Both the position numbers and the translations under genes were made by a program. The notes under the pieces are model-generated. The model ran no database searches, was not told the DNA's origin, and worked only from the letters and a program-made list of their open reading frames with translations. This document shows, in pieces, positions 1 through 6,513 of a stretch of 9,759 nucleotides of DNA; positions within the stretch are counted from its first letter, which is position 1, and each line of letters opens with the position of its first letter. The stretch spans positions 1-9,759 of the forward strand of contig PUPA01000250.1 in assembly GCA_003552885.1 (NCBI GenBank), read 5' to 3'. Origin of the DNA: Natrialbaceae archaeon. Its GTDB lineage: Archaea > Halobacteriota > Halobacteria > Halobacteriales > Natrialbaceae.

Positions 1-671
1 TCACACCGGCCGACGATGACGTCGGGCTGGAGGCCGATCGAGCGGACCTCCTTGACGCTGTGTTGGGTCGGCTTGGTCTTTTGCTCGCCGTTTTTCGAGT
101 ACGGGACGAGCGTGACGTGAGCGAAGAGGATGTCCTCTCCGTCCTCCTCGTGGGCGAACTGTCGGAGCGCCTCTAAGTAGGGCATCCCCTCGATGTCCCC
201 GACCGTGCCGCCGACCTCGACGATACAGACGTCGGTCCCCTCGGCGACCTCCCGGACCCGCCGTTTGATGTCGTCCGTGACGTGTGGGATGATCTGGACG
301 GTCTTCCCGAGGTAGTCGCCGGCGCGCTCGCGCTCGATGACGTGTTGGTAGGTCTTGCCCGTCGTGATGTTGTGATCGGAGCTCATCTCGATCCCGAGAA
401 ACCGCTCGTAGTTGCCGAGATCGAGGTCAACCTCCCCGCCGTCGGCGAGCACGTACACCTCTCCGTGTTGGAAGGGGTTCATCGTTCCCGCGTCGACGTT
501 GAGGTAGGGATCGATCTTCACCGCGGTCACGTCGAAGCCGGCGTTTTTCAGGAGCCGGCCGACGCTCGCGGCCGTGATTCCCTTGCCCAGCCCCGACATG
601 ACGCCGCCGGTGACGAAAATGAACTTCCTCCCCAGCGAGGGGTCGTATTGAGTTTCGGAGTCCGTCGGCAT
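1..671 (-). CDS. pyrG: CTP synthase (glutamine-hydrolysing), N-terminal part, cut by window edge
   Basis: PyrG makes CTP from UTP, ATP and glutamine, the last step of cytosolic pyrimidine nucleotide synthesis. Only the first 223 codons are present; family members are about 530-560 residues, so the rest of the synthetase domain and the whole glutamine amidotransferase domain lie beyond base 1. Visible motifs fit the synthetase domain: the P-loop-like GGVMSGLGKG at residues 22-31, KIDPYLNVDAGTMNP at 52-66, HGEVYVLADGGEVDLDLGNYE near 69-89, the EVGGTVGDIEG segment at 152-162 with its metal-binding Glu, and the UTP/allosteric region GEQKTKPTQHS at 195-205. The start ATG (671-669) gives the MPTDSETQYDPSLGRKF opening that I recall from haloarchaeal PyrG, and a T-rich box sits about 26 bases upstream. 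It is divergent from the Bat-like gene. Identification is essentially certain. Confidence 0.97.
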   Translation of the reverse strand, partial: MPTDSETQYDPSLGRKFIFVTGGVMSGLGKGITAASVGRLLKNAGFDVTAVKIDPYLNVDAGTMNPFQHGEVYVLADGGEVDLDLGNYERFLGIEMSSDHNITTGKTYQHVIERERAGDYLGKTVQIIPHVTDDIKRRVREVAEGTDVCIVEVGGTVGDIEGMPYLEALRQFAHEEDGEDILFAHVTLVPYSKNGEQKTKPTQHSVKEVRSIGLQPDVIVGRC

Positions 672-694
672 ACTGTCTGTGAGCGGGACCGATT

Positions 695-700
695 GAAAAC
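695..700 (-). promoter_or_regulatory. putative TATA box of pyrG
   Basis: On the minus strand GTTTTC lies with its centre about 26 bases upstream of the pyrG ATG at 671. That spacing would put the transcription start at or next to the ATG, as in leaderless haloarchaeal mRNAs. No Shine-Dalgarno sequence is apparent between box and start. Inferred from position and T-richness only. Confidence 0.5.
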
Positions 701-751
701 GATTTCGGGAACGGCCGGGGGTGGTCGACACGGTCGCAGCCCGCCGGGTCG

Positions 752-758
752 CTTTTAC
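752..758 (+). promoter_or_regulatory. putative TATA box of the Bat-like gene
   Basis: CTTTTAC stands out in an otherwise GC-rich stretch, centred about 26 bases before the ATG at 781. It supports a leaderless transcript and the choice of ATG 781 over the in-frame GTG at 721, because a transcript starting near 780 would not contain 721. Inference from spacing. Confidence 0.55.
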
Positions 759-780
759 CCCTCGCCGTCCCAGCCGGGGT

Positions 781-3700
781 ATGCACGGCGGATCGGAGAC
801 CGTTCGGGCGCTCGCAGTCGGCGAGTCGGCGACGCTGGCGACCGCGGCGGCGAGCTTGGAGCGGGCGGGGGTGTGCGTCGACGGTCCGTGCGGCGCGGTC
901 GAACCCCCCGAGGAATCCACGGACTGCCTGCTGGTCGACGACGTCGACGCCGTGGCGCCCGACCGTCCGGTCGTCCTCCTCGCGGACGACGTCGCGGCCG
1001 GCCTCGAGGCGGGCGCCGACGAGGTGTGTCCGACGGCGATGGCCGACGACGGCCGGCTGCTGGCAGACCGGCTCAGACGGGCGCTTCGGTGTCACTGGGG
1101 GGGCCGGACGCTGCTCGCGGACGCGGGGGTGCCGGTCGCCGTCGTCGATCCGACGGGACGGCCGACGTACGTGAGCCCGGCGGTCGAACGCGCCACCGGC
1201 TACGACGCCGACGCGATCCGGCGTCGCGTCCACGAGGAGGCGATCCACCCGGCCGACCGCCCCGCGGTGTTCGAGACCTTCCGGGCGGTCCGCGACGGCC
1301 CTCCCGGATCGACCGGCCGCTGTGAGTACCGGTTCAGGAACGTCGATGGGGACGGACGGTTCCACGAGACGACGTTCACGAACCGTCTGGAGGAGCCCGC
1401 GATCGGCGGGGTCGTCGCCTCGATCCGCGACCTCACCGACCGCCGCCGGGTCTGGCGCGCGCCGTCGACCCCGTCCGAACGGAGCGGTCGCCTCGGGGTC
1501 GATCCGGACGGCCGGATTCGCACGATCGATCGCCGGGCGTCGTCTCTTCTGGGCGTCGAGCCGGCGGCGGCCCGCGGTGTGGCCCTCTCCCGGGCGCTTC
1601 CGGAGCCGGCCGTGGCCGAGGCGGCCGCCGCCGTCGCGACGGGGACCGGCAGGCGCGTCGAGGTCCGCGTCGGTCCCGCCGACCGGTGGCTCGACGTCCG
1701 CGTTCGCCCGTCGGGAGCCGGGCTCGAGCTCTCCCTTCGGGACGTCACAGAACGCGTCGAGCGCGGCCGGATGGCGATCGATCGCGCCGAGCGACTCGAG
1801 ACGCTCGTCGAGAACGTCCCCGTGATCCTGTTCGCGCTCGACCCCGACGGCCGGTTTACCGTCTCCGAGGGCCGGGGGCTCGAGCGCATCGATCTCGAGC
1901 CGGGCGAGATCGTCGGCGAGTCGCTGTTCGAGGTCTACGACGACCAACCGGAGGTGCGTGCCGACGCCCGGCGGGCGCTCGACGGCGAGGCGGTCCACAG
2001 CCACCGGACGGTCGGCGGCCGGGTGTTCGAGACCTGGTACCGACCGATCGTCACCGACGGCGAGCTCGGACGGGTCATCGGCGTCGGCGCCGACGTCACC
2101 GAGCGCGTCCGGTACGAGCGAGCGCTCGGCGCCCTCGGGGAGGCCACCGGCCGTCTCCTCTCGATCGAGGCCGAGGAGGGCGTCTACGAGCACGTCCGCG
2201 ACGTCGCCGTCGACGCCCTCGACCTGGAGGCGACGGTCGTCTACCGGTTCGACGAGCGGACGGGAAGGCTCACTCCGGCGGCGGCCTCGTCGGCCGTCGA
2301 GCGATGGTTCGGGGGGCCACCGCGGCTCGATCCCGGGGAGTCGGCCGTCTGGGAGGCGTTCGTCGACGGCACCCCGCGGCGTCTCTCCGGCGACCGGGTG
2401 CCGTCGATCGGCGCCGCGGCCGACGCCCTCGTCGCGCCCTTCGGGGACCACGGGGTGTTTCTCGCGCTCTCTGGGGATCCCGGGACGTTCGACGGGAGAC
2501 GGCTGGATCTGTGTCGGCTGCTCTCGTGGACGGCCGAGGCGGCTCTCGACCGGATCGGACGGACCAGGACGCTCCGGTCGCGCGAGCGGGAGCTACAGCG
2601 CCAGAACGCCCGCCTCGAGCGGCTCAACAGGGCCGCCTCGCTGAGAGAGGATGTCGTTCGGATTCTCCTGCGGGCGGATAGCCGGCAGGTCCTCGAGTGC
2701 CGTCTCTGTGAGCGGATCGAGGCGATCGACGACTGTGCGTTCGTCTGGATCGGCGAGCTCGGCCCCGGCGGGGGCCGGACGAGACCTCGCGCGAGCGCGG
2801 GCGACGACCACGGTTATCTCGAGGCGGTGTCACTTGCCGCCGACGGGACGGCCGAGCCGACGGGGCGGGCGGCACGGCTCAGAGCCCCCGTCCGGATCGA
2901 CACCGTCGGCGACGCGGTCCGCGAGCGCGCCTGGCGGACGGCGGCGCTCTCCCGTGGATTCCACGCGGTCCTCTCGGTGCCGCTGATCCACGACGGCCAC
3001 CTCCACGGGGTTCTCTCGGCGTACGCCGGAGAGCCCGGCGGGTTCGGGGAGGTCGTCGCCTCGACGATCGAGGGGCTCGCCGAACCCATCGCGTACGCCC
3101 TCGACGCGATCGGTCGGGAGAACGGCTCCACGGAGTCGCCGCTCACCGAACTCGAGTTCGAACTCGAAGAGCCCTCGCCGCTCGGGACGTTCGCCGACCG
3201 TCTCGACGCGCCGGTACGCCTCGAGGGGGTGGTTCCCGCGGACGACGACGCCACGGTCCTGTTTCTCTCCGTCGGTCGGTCGGTCGAGCCGCCGCCGGCC
3301 GTCGTAGACGGCCTCGAGGTGACGACGACGGTCCACCGCGAGGCCGACGAGTCGCTGTTGCGTGTCCGGCTACTCGGCCCGTTCGTCGGCCACGCCGTCC
3401 GGGACGCCGGCTGTGAGCTCCGGGGGCTCTCGGCCGAGGACGGGACGGTCCGCGTCCGGGCCGTCGTCCCGGCCGGGGCCGACGTCCGTGGGGTGGTCGC
3501 GGAGGTCAGTCGCCGGGGACCGGCCGTCTCGCTGGTCGCCCGCCGGGAGGGCTCCGGCGGACGCTCGCTCGTCCGCGACCGACGCGGCCGGTTCTTCGAG
3601 GCGCTGACCGACCGTCAGCGGGAGGTCCTCGAGGTGGCCCACCGCGGTGGCTTCTTCGAGTGGCCCCGGACGAACACCGGCGAGGAGCTCGCAGACTCCC

Positions 3701-3786
3701 TGGGGATCTCCCCGCCCGCCTTCCACAACCACGTCCGGGCCGCCGAACGGAAGCTGTTCGGGCTGCTGTTCGACGGCGAGCATTAA
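781..3786 (+). CDS. Bat-like (bacterioopsin-activator type) PAS/GAF/HTH_10 transcriptional regulator
   Basis: This is a one-component cytoplasmic sensor and DNA-binding regulator of 1001 residues, with no membrane segment. Order of domains: a degenerate receiver-like region (about 1-105); PAS1 (about 108-222, ending VVASIRDLTDRRR); a weak PAS2 (about 235-325, ending LSLRDVTERVERG); PAS3 (about 332-447, with VILFALDPDGRFTVSEGRGL and ending GVGADVTERVRYE); GAF1 (about 455-592); a charged helical linker (592-620); GAF2 (about 620-775, with WIGEL and FHAVLSVPLIHDGHLHGVLS); the Bat-specific domain (about 785-935); and a C-terminal HTH_10 (about 940-995) with LTDRQREVLEVAHRGGFFEWPR and a recognition-helix region GISPPAFHNHVRAAERKL. 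Halobacterium Bat activates bacterioopsin transcription, but Bat-like proteins are numerous in haloarchaea and no rhodopsin or carotenoid gene is visible here, so the target is unknown. The HalOD1 gene follows 84 bases downstream on the same strand. Family call is secure; specific function is not. Confidence 0.92.
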   Translation: MHGGSETVRALAVGESATLATAAASLERAGVCVDGPCGAVEPPEESTDCLLVDDVDAVAPDRPVVLLADDVAAGLEAGADEVCPTAMADDGRLLADRLRRALRCHWGGRTLLADAGVPVAVVDPTGRPTYVSPAVERATGYDADAIRRRVHEEAIHPADRPAVFETFRAVRDGPPGSTGRCEYRFRNVDGDGRFHETTFTNRLEEPAIGGVVASIRDLTDRRRVWRAPSTPSERSGRLGVDPDGRIRTIDRRASSLLGVEPAAARGVALSRALPEPAVAEAAAAVATGTGRRVEVRVGPADRWLDVRVRPSGAGLELSLRDVTERVERGRMAIDRAERLETLVENVPVILFALDPDGRFTVSEGRGLERIDLEPGEIVGESLFEVYDDQPEVRADARRALDGEAVHSHRTVGGRVFETWYRPIVTDGELGRVIGVGADVTERVRYERALGALGEATGRLLSIEAEEGVYEHVRDVAVDALDLEATVVYRFDERTGRLTPAAASSAVERWFGGPPRLDPGESAVWEAFVDGTPRRLSGDRVPSIGAAADALVAPFGDHGVFLALSGDPGTFDGRRLDLCRLLSWTAEAALDRIGRTRTLRSRERELQRQNARLERLNRAASLREDVVRILLRADSRQVLECRLCERIEAIDDCAFVWIGELGPGGGRTRPRASAGDDHGYLEAVSLAADGTAEPTGRAARLRAPVRIDTVGDAVRERAWRTAALSRGFHAVLSVPLIHDGHLHGVLSAYAGEPGGFGEVVASTIEGLAEPIAYALDAIGRENGSTESPLTELEFELEEPSPLGTFADRLDAPVRLEGVVPADDDATVLFLSVGRSVEPPPAVVDGLEVTTTVHREADESLLRVRLLGPFVGHAVRDAGCELRGLSAEDGTVRVRAVVPAGADVRGVVAEVSRRGPAVSLVARREGSGGRSLVRDRRGRFFEALTDRQREVLEVAHRGGFFEWPRTNTGEELADSLGISPPAFHNHVRAAERKLFGLLFDGEH

Positions 3787-3811
3787 CGGGATAACCGCCG
3801 ACGATCTCGGG

Positions 3812-3826
3812 GTTAATCAGTTAAGG
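3812..3826 (+). promoter_or_regulatory. AT-rich putative promoter upstream of the HalOD1 gene
   Basis: GTTAATCAGTTAAGG is the only AT-rich stretch between the Bat-like stop and the HalOD1 start. It lies 45-59 bases before the ATG at 3871, so a transcript would carry a leader of about 25-30 bases, unlike most genes here. A GAGG at 3855-3858, 12 bases before the ATG, could act as a weak ribosome binding site. The ATTAAC at 3782-3787 and GTTAAT at 3812-3817 are inverted copies. Tentative; co-transcription from the Bat-like gene is also possible. Confidence 0.35.
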
Positions 3827-3870
3827 ATCACGCTCTTGGCCGGGCTCGGCGTACGAGGATCAACCGATCC

Positions 3871-4155
3871 ATGTCCGAGCACTCACGACCGACGCCGTCG
3901 GGGACGGTACGGTACGATCCCCGGAACGACGAGCCGCTGACGATCGCCGTCGTCCGGGCGGTGGCGGCGGCCACGGACACGCCGATGACCGAGCTCGACC
4001 CGTTGTACCACGCCGTCGACACCGACGCGCTGGGACGGCTGTTCGAGCCATCAGCCGAGGGGGTACGAGCCCACGGATCGGTGACGTTCGAGTATGCGGG
4101 CTGTCGGATCACGGTCGACGCCGACGGGGAGATCACGGTCTCCCGGCGTCGTTGA
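3871..4155 (+). CDS. small stand-alone HalOD1 output-domain protein
   Basis: The 94-residue acidic protein is essentially one HalOD1 domain. This haloarchaeal output module is often fused to response-regulator receivers but also occurs alone. The family pattern is visible: a helix with LTIAVVRAVAAATDTPMTEL (23-42), the DPLYHAVDTDALGRLF segment (43-58), and a beta-rich end GSVTFEYAGCRITVDADGEITV (69-90). There are no DNA-binding motifs, membrane segments or signal peptide. The biochemical role of HalOD1 is not established to my knowledge. It is encoded just downstream of a Bat-like regulator on the same strand, suggesting a link in signalling, but that is inference. The gene converges on the membrane-protein gene with 36 bases between the stops. 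The start ATG gives a full-length domain; the length is typical for stand-alone members. Confidence 0.85.
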   Translation: MSEHSRPTPSGTVRYDPRNDEPLTIAVVRAVAAATDTPMTELDPLYHAVDTDALGRLFEPSAEGVRAHGSVTFEYAGCRITVDADGEITVSRRR

Positions 4156-4191
4156 CCGCCGGTCATCGCACTCACCGGCCGTTCCGGACGG

Positions 4192-5409
4192 TCACCACCG
4201 CCAGTCCTCGTCGTCGCTGTCGTCTTCGTCGTCCCAACCGTCACGGTCGTCCCAGCCGCCACGGTCGTTCTCCCGGCCGTCACGGTCGTCTTCGCCGTCC
4301 CAGCCGCCACGGTCGTCTTCGTCGTTCCAGCCGTCACGGTCGTCTTCGTCGTTCCAGCCGTCACGGTCGTCTTCGTCGTTCCAGCCGTCACGGTCGTCTT
4401 CGTCGTTCCAGCTGCCACGGTCGCCCCCATCAGCCCGGACCGCAGCCCGCTGGTCGGGGATCAGATCGAGCTCGGACTCGGTGTCGCCCAACAGGAGCAA
4501 CGCGTAGTACCGCAGGTACGAGACCACCGGAACCTCGATCAGGGCGACGAAAAGCAAAAACAGCACGAACGCGAGCAGGACGACGCCGACGGCGAGGGCG
4601 GCGCCGGCGGGGCCGAGCGCGAGCAACACGAACGCGAGGATCCCGAAGGGGATGCCGATCACGAGCAGGGCGATCACGGCGAGGAAGGCCACCGCGATGC
4701 CGACGACGACCCGGACGATCCAGACGAGCACGAGGTAGACGACGTACTCCGTCCAGCTGCCGGCGAACGTGGGCCAGAACCGCCGCCAGGCGCTCACGAC
4801 GCCGCGCTCTTCGAGCACCATCACCGGCGCGACGAAGACGGTCGTAAACCGCATCACGATCGCGTAGCCGAGCGACAGCGGGACGGCGACCAGTCCGAGC
4901 GTCACCAGACTCCCGGCGGTGATCGCCGTCGGTTCCCCGGCGGTGAGAACGACGAACGCCGCCGGCACGGCGAAGATCAGAAGAACGGCCAGCCCGAGGA
5001 TCGCCCGGAAGGCGAACAGCCGGAGCGCCCGCCGGAGGTTCCGTCGGGCGTACCGCCGGATCCGGACCGTCTCCGAGCGTAGCGATTCGATCAGAACGAA
5101 CTCCATGATCGCCCCGACGACGGCGAAGACGAGCCAGATGGCGAACACGACGGCCAGGACGACCGCCGCGACCACGAGGAGGTCCGCCTCCGTGACCCCC
5201 TCGGGTAGCTCCACGAACAGCTCCTCGGTCGGTGTGGGCTCCTCTGCCAGCAGGGTGAAATCGCCGGTCGGCACCGTCGGTCCGCCGAAACCGGGCCCGC
5301 TGACGAAAAAGAGCACGACGACGAGCTTGAGCCACGTCGCCGCCGCGATCGGCGTCAGAAACCGCCGTGTCACGTCTATCGCATCGCTCAGGTCGTCGAC
5401 GGCGTACAT
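4192..5409 (-). CDS. multi-pass membrane protein with acidic repeat tail (DUF7544-like)
   Basis: The 405-residue protein resembles the uncharacterised haloarchaeal membrane family that I believe is catalogued as DUF7544; its opening MYAVDDLSDAIDVTRRFLTP is typical. Hydrophobic stretches at about 23-38, 77-106, 132-157, 163-198, 219-250 and 252-306 suggest six or more membrane segments. Between the first and second is a Pro/Glu-rich loop (about 40-76), and a very basic loop (RIRRYARRNLRRALR, 116-130) is likely cytoplasmic by the positive-inside rule. From about 308 a hydrophilic tail begins. Residues 334-405 are repeats of WNDEDDRDG that degrade towards the C-terminus (WDGEDDRDG, then WDDRDG) and end EDWRW. 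The core could be a transporter-like or structural membrane protein; no catalytic motif is seen. It is divergent from the RIO-like kinase gene. Function unknown. Confidence 0.85.
   Translation of the reverse strand: MYAVDDLSDAIDVTRRFLTPIAAATWLKLVVVLFFVSGPGFGGPTVPTGDFTLLAEEPTPTEELFVELPEGVTEADLLVVAAVVLAVVFAIWLVFAVVGAIMEFVLIESLRSETVRIRRYARRNLRRALRLFAFRAILGLAVLLIFAVPAAFVVLTAGEPTAITAGSLVTLGLVAVPLSLGYAIVMRFTTVFVAPVMVLEERGVVSAWRRFWPTFAGSWTEYVVYLVLVWIVRVVVGIAVAFLAVIALLVIGIPFGILAFVLLALGPAGAALAVGVVLLAFVLFLLFVALIEVPVVSYLRYYALLLLGDTESELDLIPDQRAAVRADGGDRGSWNDEDDRDGWNDEDDRDGWNDEDDRDGWNDEDDRGGWDGEDDRDGRENDRGGWDDRDGWDDEDDSDDEDWRW
4213..4434 (-). repeat. 27-bp tandem repeat coding for the WNDEDDRDG tail
   Basis: A 27-bp period is exact over bases 4308-4412 (about 3.9 copies), with three identical units at 4327-4353, 4354-4380 and 4381-4407. 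Diverged copies continue on both sides: the 4300-4326 unit differs at one base, and 4273-4299 at a few. On the coding (minus) strand each unit is nine codons, so gain or loss of units keeps the reading frame. The near-identity at DNA level, including synonymous sites, suggests recent copy-number change by slippage or unequal recombination rather than selection on protein alone. Confidence 0.9.
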
Positions 5410-5437
5410 TCGTACCGCAAGCGTTGGCCGGCCCGAA

Positions 5438-5442
5438 GTAAA
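5438..5442 (-). promoter_or_regulatory. putative TATA box of the membrane-protein gene
   Basis: TTTAC on the minus strand is centred about 31 bases upstream of the ATG at 5409, which would give a transcript start within a few bases of the start codon. Based only on position and composition. Confidence 0.45.
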
Positions 5443-5522
5443 GAGCTACTGATGGAGAGCTGATGTTCCCGGCGTCACCTCCACCGACGAGTGGCGTCTC
5501 CGGAGTCGACGACCGGGACGCA

Positions 5523-5528
5523 TTTATT
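5523..5528 (+). promoter_or_regulatory. putative TATA box of the RIO-like kinase gene
   Basis: TTTATT is the best TATA match in the window, centred about 25 bases upstream of the ATG at 5550. A leaderless transcript from here would begin at the ATG, which argues against the upstream in-frame ATG at 5463 as the start. Confidence 0.6.
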
Positions 5529-5549
5529 CGACGCTTTCGTTGGCCCGGT

Positions 5550-6359
5550 ATGGACATCCGCCAGCTGGCACGGGGTCGGGTCGAGTGGGACCGACTCGAA
5601 CGTGTCGCCCGGATCCTGGCGGATCGGTACGACCGTGAGACCGTCCGCGTGGAGTTTCTCGAGGCCGACAACTGGCTGTCGACGCCGTGTGTCATAGACG
5701 AGGAGTTCTTCGTGAAGATCGTCTCCAGGCAGAACTCGGTGGTCCACGCGGTGCTCACGACGGGCCGGAACGTCGGGGCGTTCTCCTCGGGCACCGAGGG
5801 GTTGTTCGACCGGTACGACACCCCGCTCGGGATGGTCGAACACGAGTACGAGTCGACCAGGCGGATGCGCGAGATCGGCCTCAACGCCCCACGCCCGATC
5901 GAGGCGTTCGAGGCCAACGGCCTCGGGGTGCTCGTCCTCGAGTACCTCCCGAACTTCGAGACCGTAGAGGAGCTCGACGACGAGTGTCTCCGGACGCTCG
6001 CCCCGGAGCTGTTCGGGATGCTCGCGACGCTCCACGACCACGGGCTGGCCCACGGCGACGTCCGGGCGGAGAACGTCCTCCGGTGTGACGGGGAGCTCTA
6101 CTTCATCGACGCCACGCTGGTCCGTGAGGACCGCATCGCCGAGACTTCCGCGTACGACCTCGCCTCGGCGATGGCGGTGCTCGAACCCCGGATCGGCGCC
6201 CGCGAGACCGTCCGTGCGGCCGAGACCGCCTACGGACCCGACGAGCTGCTCGCGGCCCGGGAGTTCCTCGATTTCGTCCGGTTTCGCCCCGACCACGAGT
6301 TCGACACGACTCAGCTGCGAAGCGAGATCGAGAAGGTCGCCGATCTGGGCCGACGCTGA
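5550..6359 (+). CDS. RIO-like atypical serine/threonine protein kinase
   Basis: The 269-residue soluble protein has the core of a RIO-type atypical kinase. An N-terminal helical part (about 1-45) is followed by the ATP-anchoring lysine in FFVKIV (K56). The segment HEYESTRRMREIGLNAPRPIEAF (98-120) holds a likely alpha-C glutamate. The hinge is LVLEYLP (128-134) and the catalytic loop is HGDVRAENVL (168-177, D170 and N175). The metal-binding Asp is in FIDATL (185-190, D187), so the DFG of ordinary kinases is replaced, as in RIO proteins. No clear glycine-rich loop is seen, and there is no HTH before the kinase as in Rio2. Rio1 and Rio2 act in small-subunit ribosome maturation, but this is a more divergent haloarchaeal group whose substrate I cannot tell. 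The start at 5550 is chosen because a TATA-like box lies 25 bases before it. Divergent from the membrane-protein gene; convergent with cysS. Confidence 0.85.
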   Translation: MDIRQLARGRVEWDRLERVARILADRYDRETVRVEFLEADNWLSTPCVIDEEFFVKIVSRQNSVVHAVLTTGRNVGAFSSGTEGLFDRYDTPLGMVEHEYESTRRMREIGLNAPRPIEAFEANGLGVLVLEYLPNFETVEELDDECLRTLAPELFGMLATLHDHGLAHGDVRAENVLRCDGELYFIDATLVREDRIAETSAYDLASAMAVLEPRIGARETVRAAETAYGPDELLAAREFLDFVRFRPDHEFDTTQLRSEIEKVADLGRR

Positions 6360-6513
6360 CACTCCCGGCTGTAAGTCTTTCAAGATTCTCGCCGCATCGG
6401 GATGGCGAGAATCTTGGTACAGTTACAGCCAACAGTATGAGCCGTCCGCAGCGGACTTCGACTGTGGTCGAGCCCCCCGGCCGTCGATCACTCAACCGTC
6501 GTGGCCACGGACG
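6360..6513. other. intergenic region between convergent genes, rich in dyad symmetry
   Basis: These 154 bases separate the stops of the kinase gene and cysS and form the largest gene-free stretch in the window. Besides the 64-bp palindrome at 6367-6430 there are three shorter dyads: GTCCGC-A-GCGGAC at 6444-6456, TCGAC-TGTG-GTCGA at 6458-6471, and the 10-bp palindrome CGTGGCCACG at 6500-6509. I see no plausible ORF, tRNA or T-run terminator. The part from 6370 to 6440 is visibly richer in A and T than the flanking genes. Confidence 0.7.
6367..6430. repeat. 64-bp two-armed imperfect palindrome
   Basis: Two perfect inverted repeats share one centre (6398.5). The outer arms are GGCTGTAA (6367-6374) and TTACAGCC (6423-6430). 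The inner arms are CAAGATTCTCGCC (6381-6393) and GGCGAGAATCTTG (6404-6416). Between outer and inner arms are symmetrical 6-base unpaired stretches (GTCTTT and GTACAG), and the loop is the 10 bases GCATCGGGAT. In all 21 base pairs match about one axis, far beyond chance. It could be a bidirectional terminator or stem-loop for the two convergent transcripts, a protein-binding dyad, or a miniature remnant of a mobile element with terminal inverted repeats. No target duplication is obvious at its edges. Confidence 0.9.

Noticed and set aside
721..780. Upstream GTG extension of the Bat-like protein by 20 residues
   Set aside because: The candidate TATA box at 752-758 lies inside the extension and the added residues are Arg-rich, unlike the acidic proteome.
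427..2451. Long minus-strand open frame (674 codons) opposite the start of pyrG and the Bat-like gene
   Set aside because: Arg/Asp/Gly-rich composition without family motifs; it overlaps two well-supported genes. Long antisense frames are expected at this GC.
4308..4412. CRISPR array
   Set aside because: The 27-bp units follow one another directly with no spacers and code for protein; this is a coding tandem repeat.
4152..4847. Plus-strand open frames across the tandem repeat giving Ser/Arg/His-rich repeated peptides
   Set aside because: The 27-bp period is a multiple of three, so all frames through it stay open. The minus-strand frame continues into a convincing membrane protein, whereas these do not resemble anything.
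5463..5549. Upstream ATG extension of the RIO-like kinase by 29 residues
   Set aside because: The TTTATT box at 5523-5528 lies within it, 25 bases before ATG 5550, and the added residues have no conserved motif.
6360..6513. tRNA or other classical RNA gene in the intergenic region
   Set aside because: No T-loop GTTCRA sequence or cloverleaf arrangement; the structure is a simple palindrome plus short dyads.
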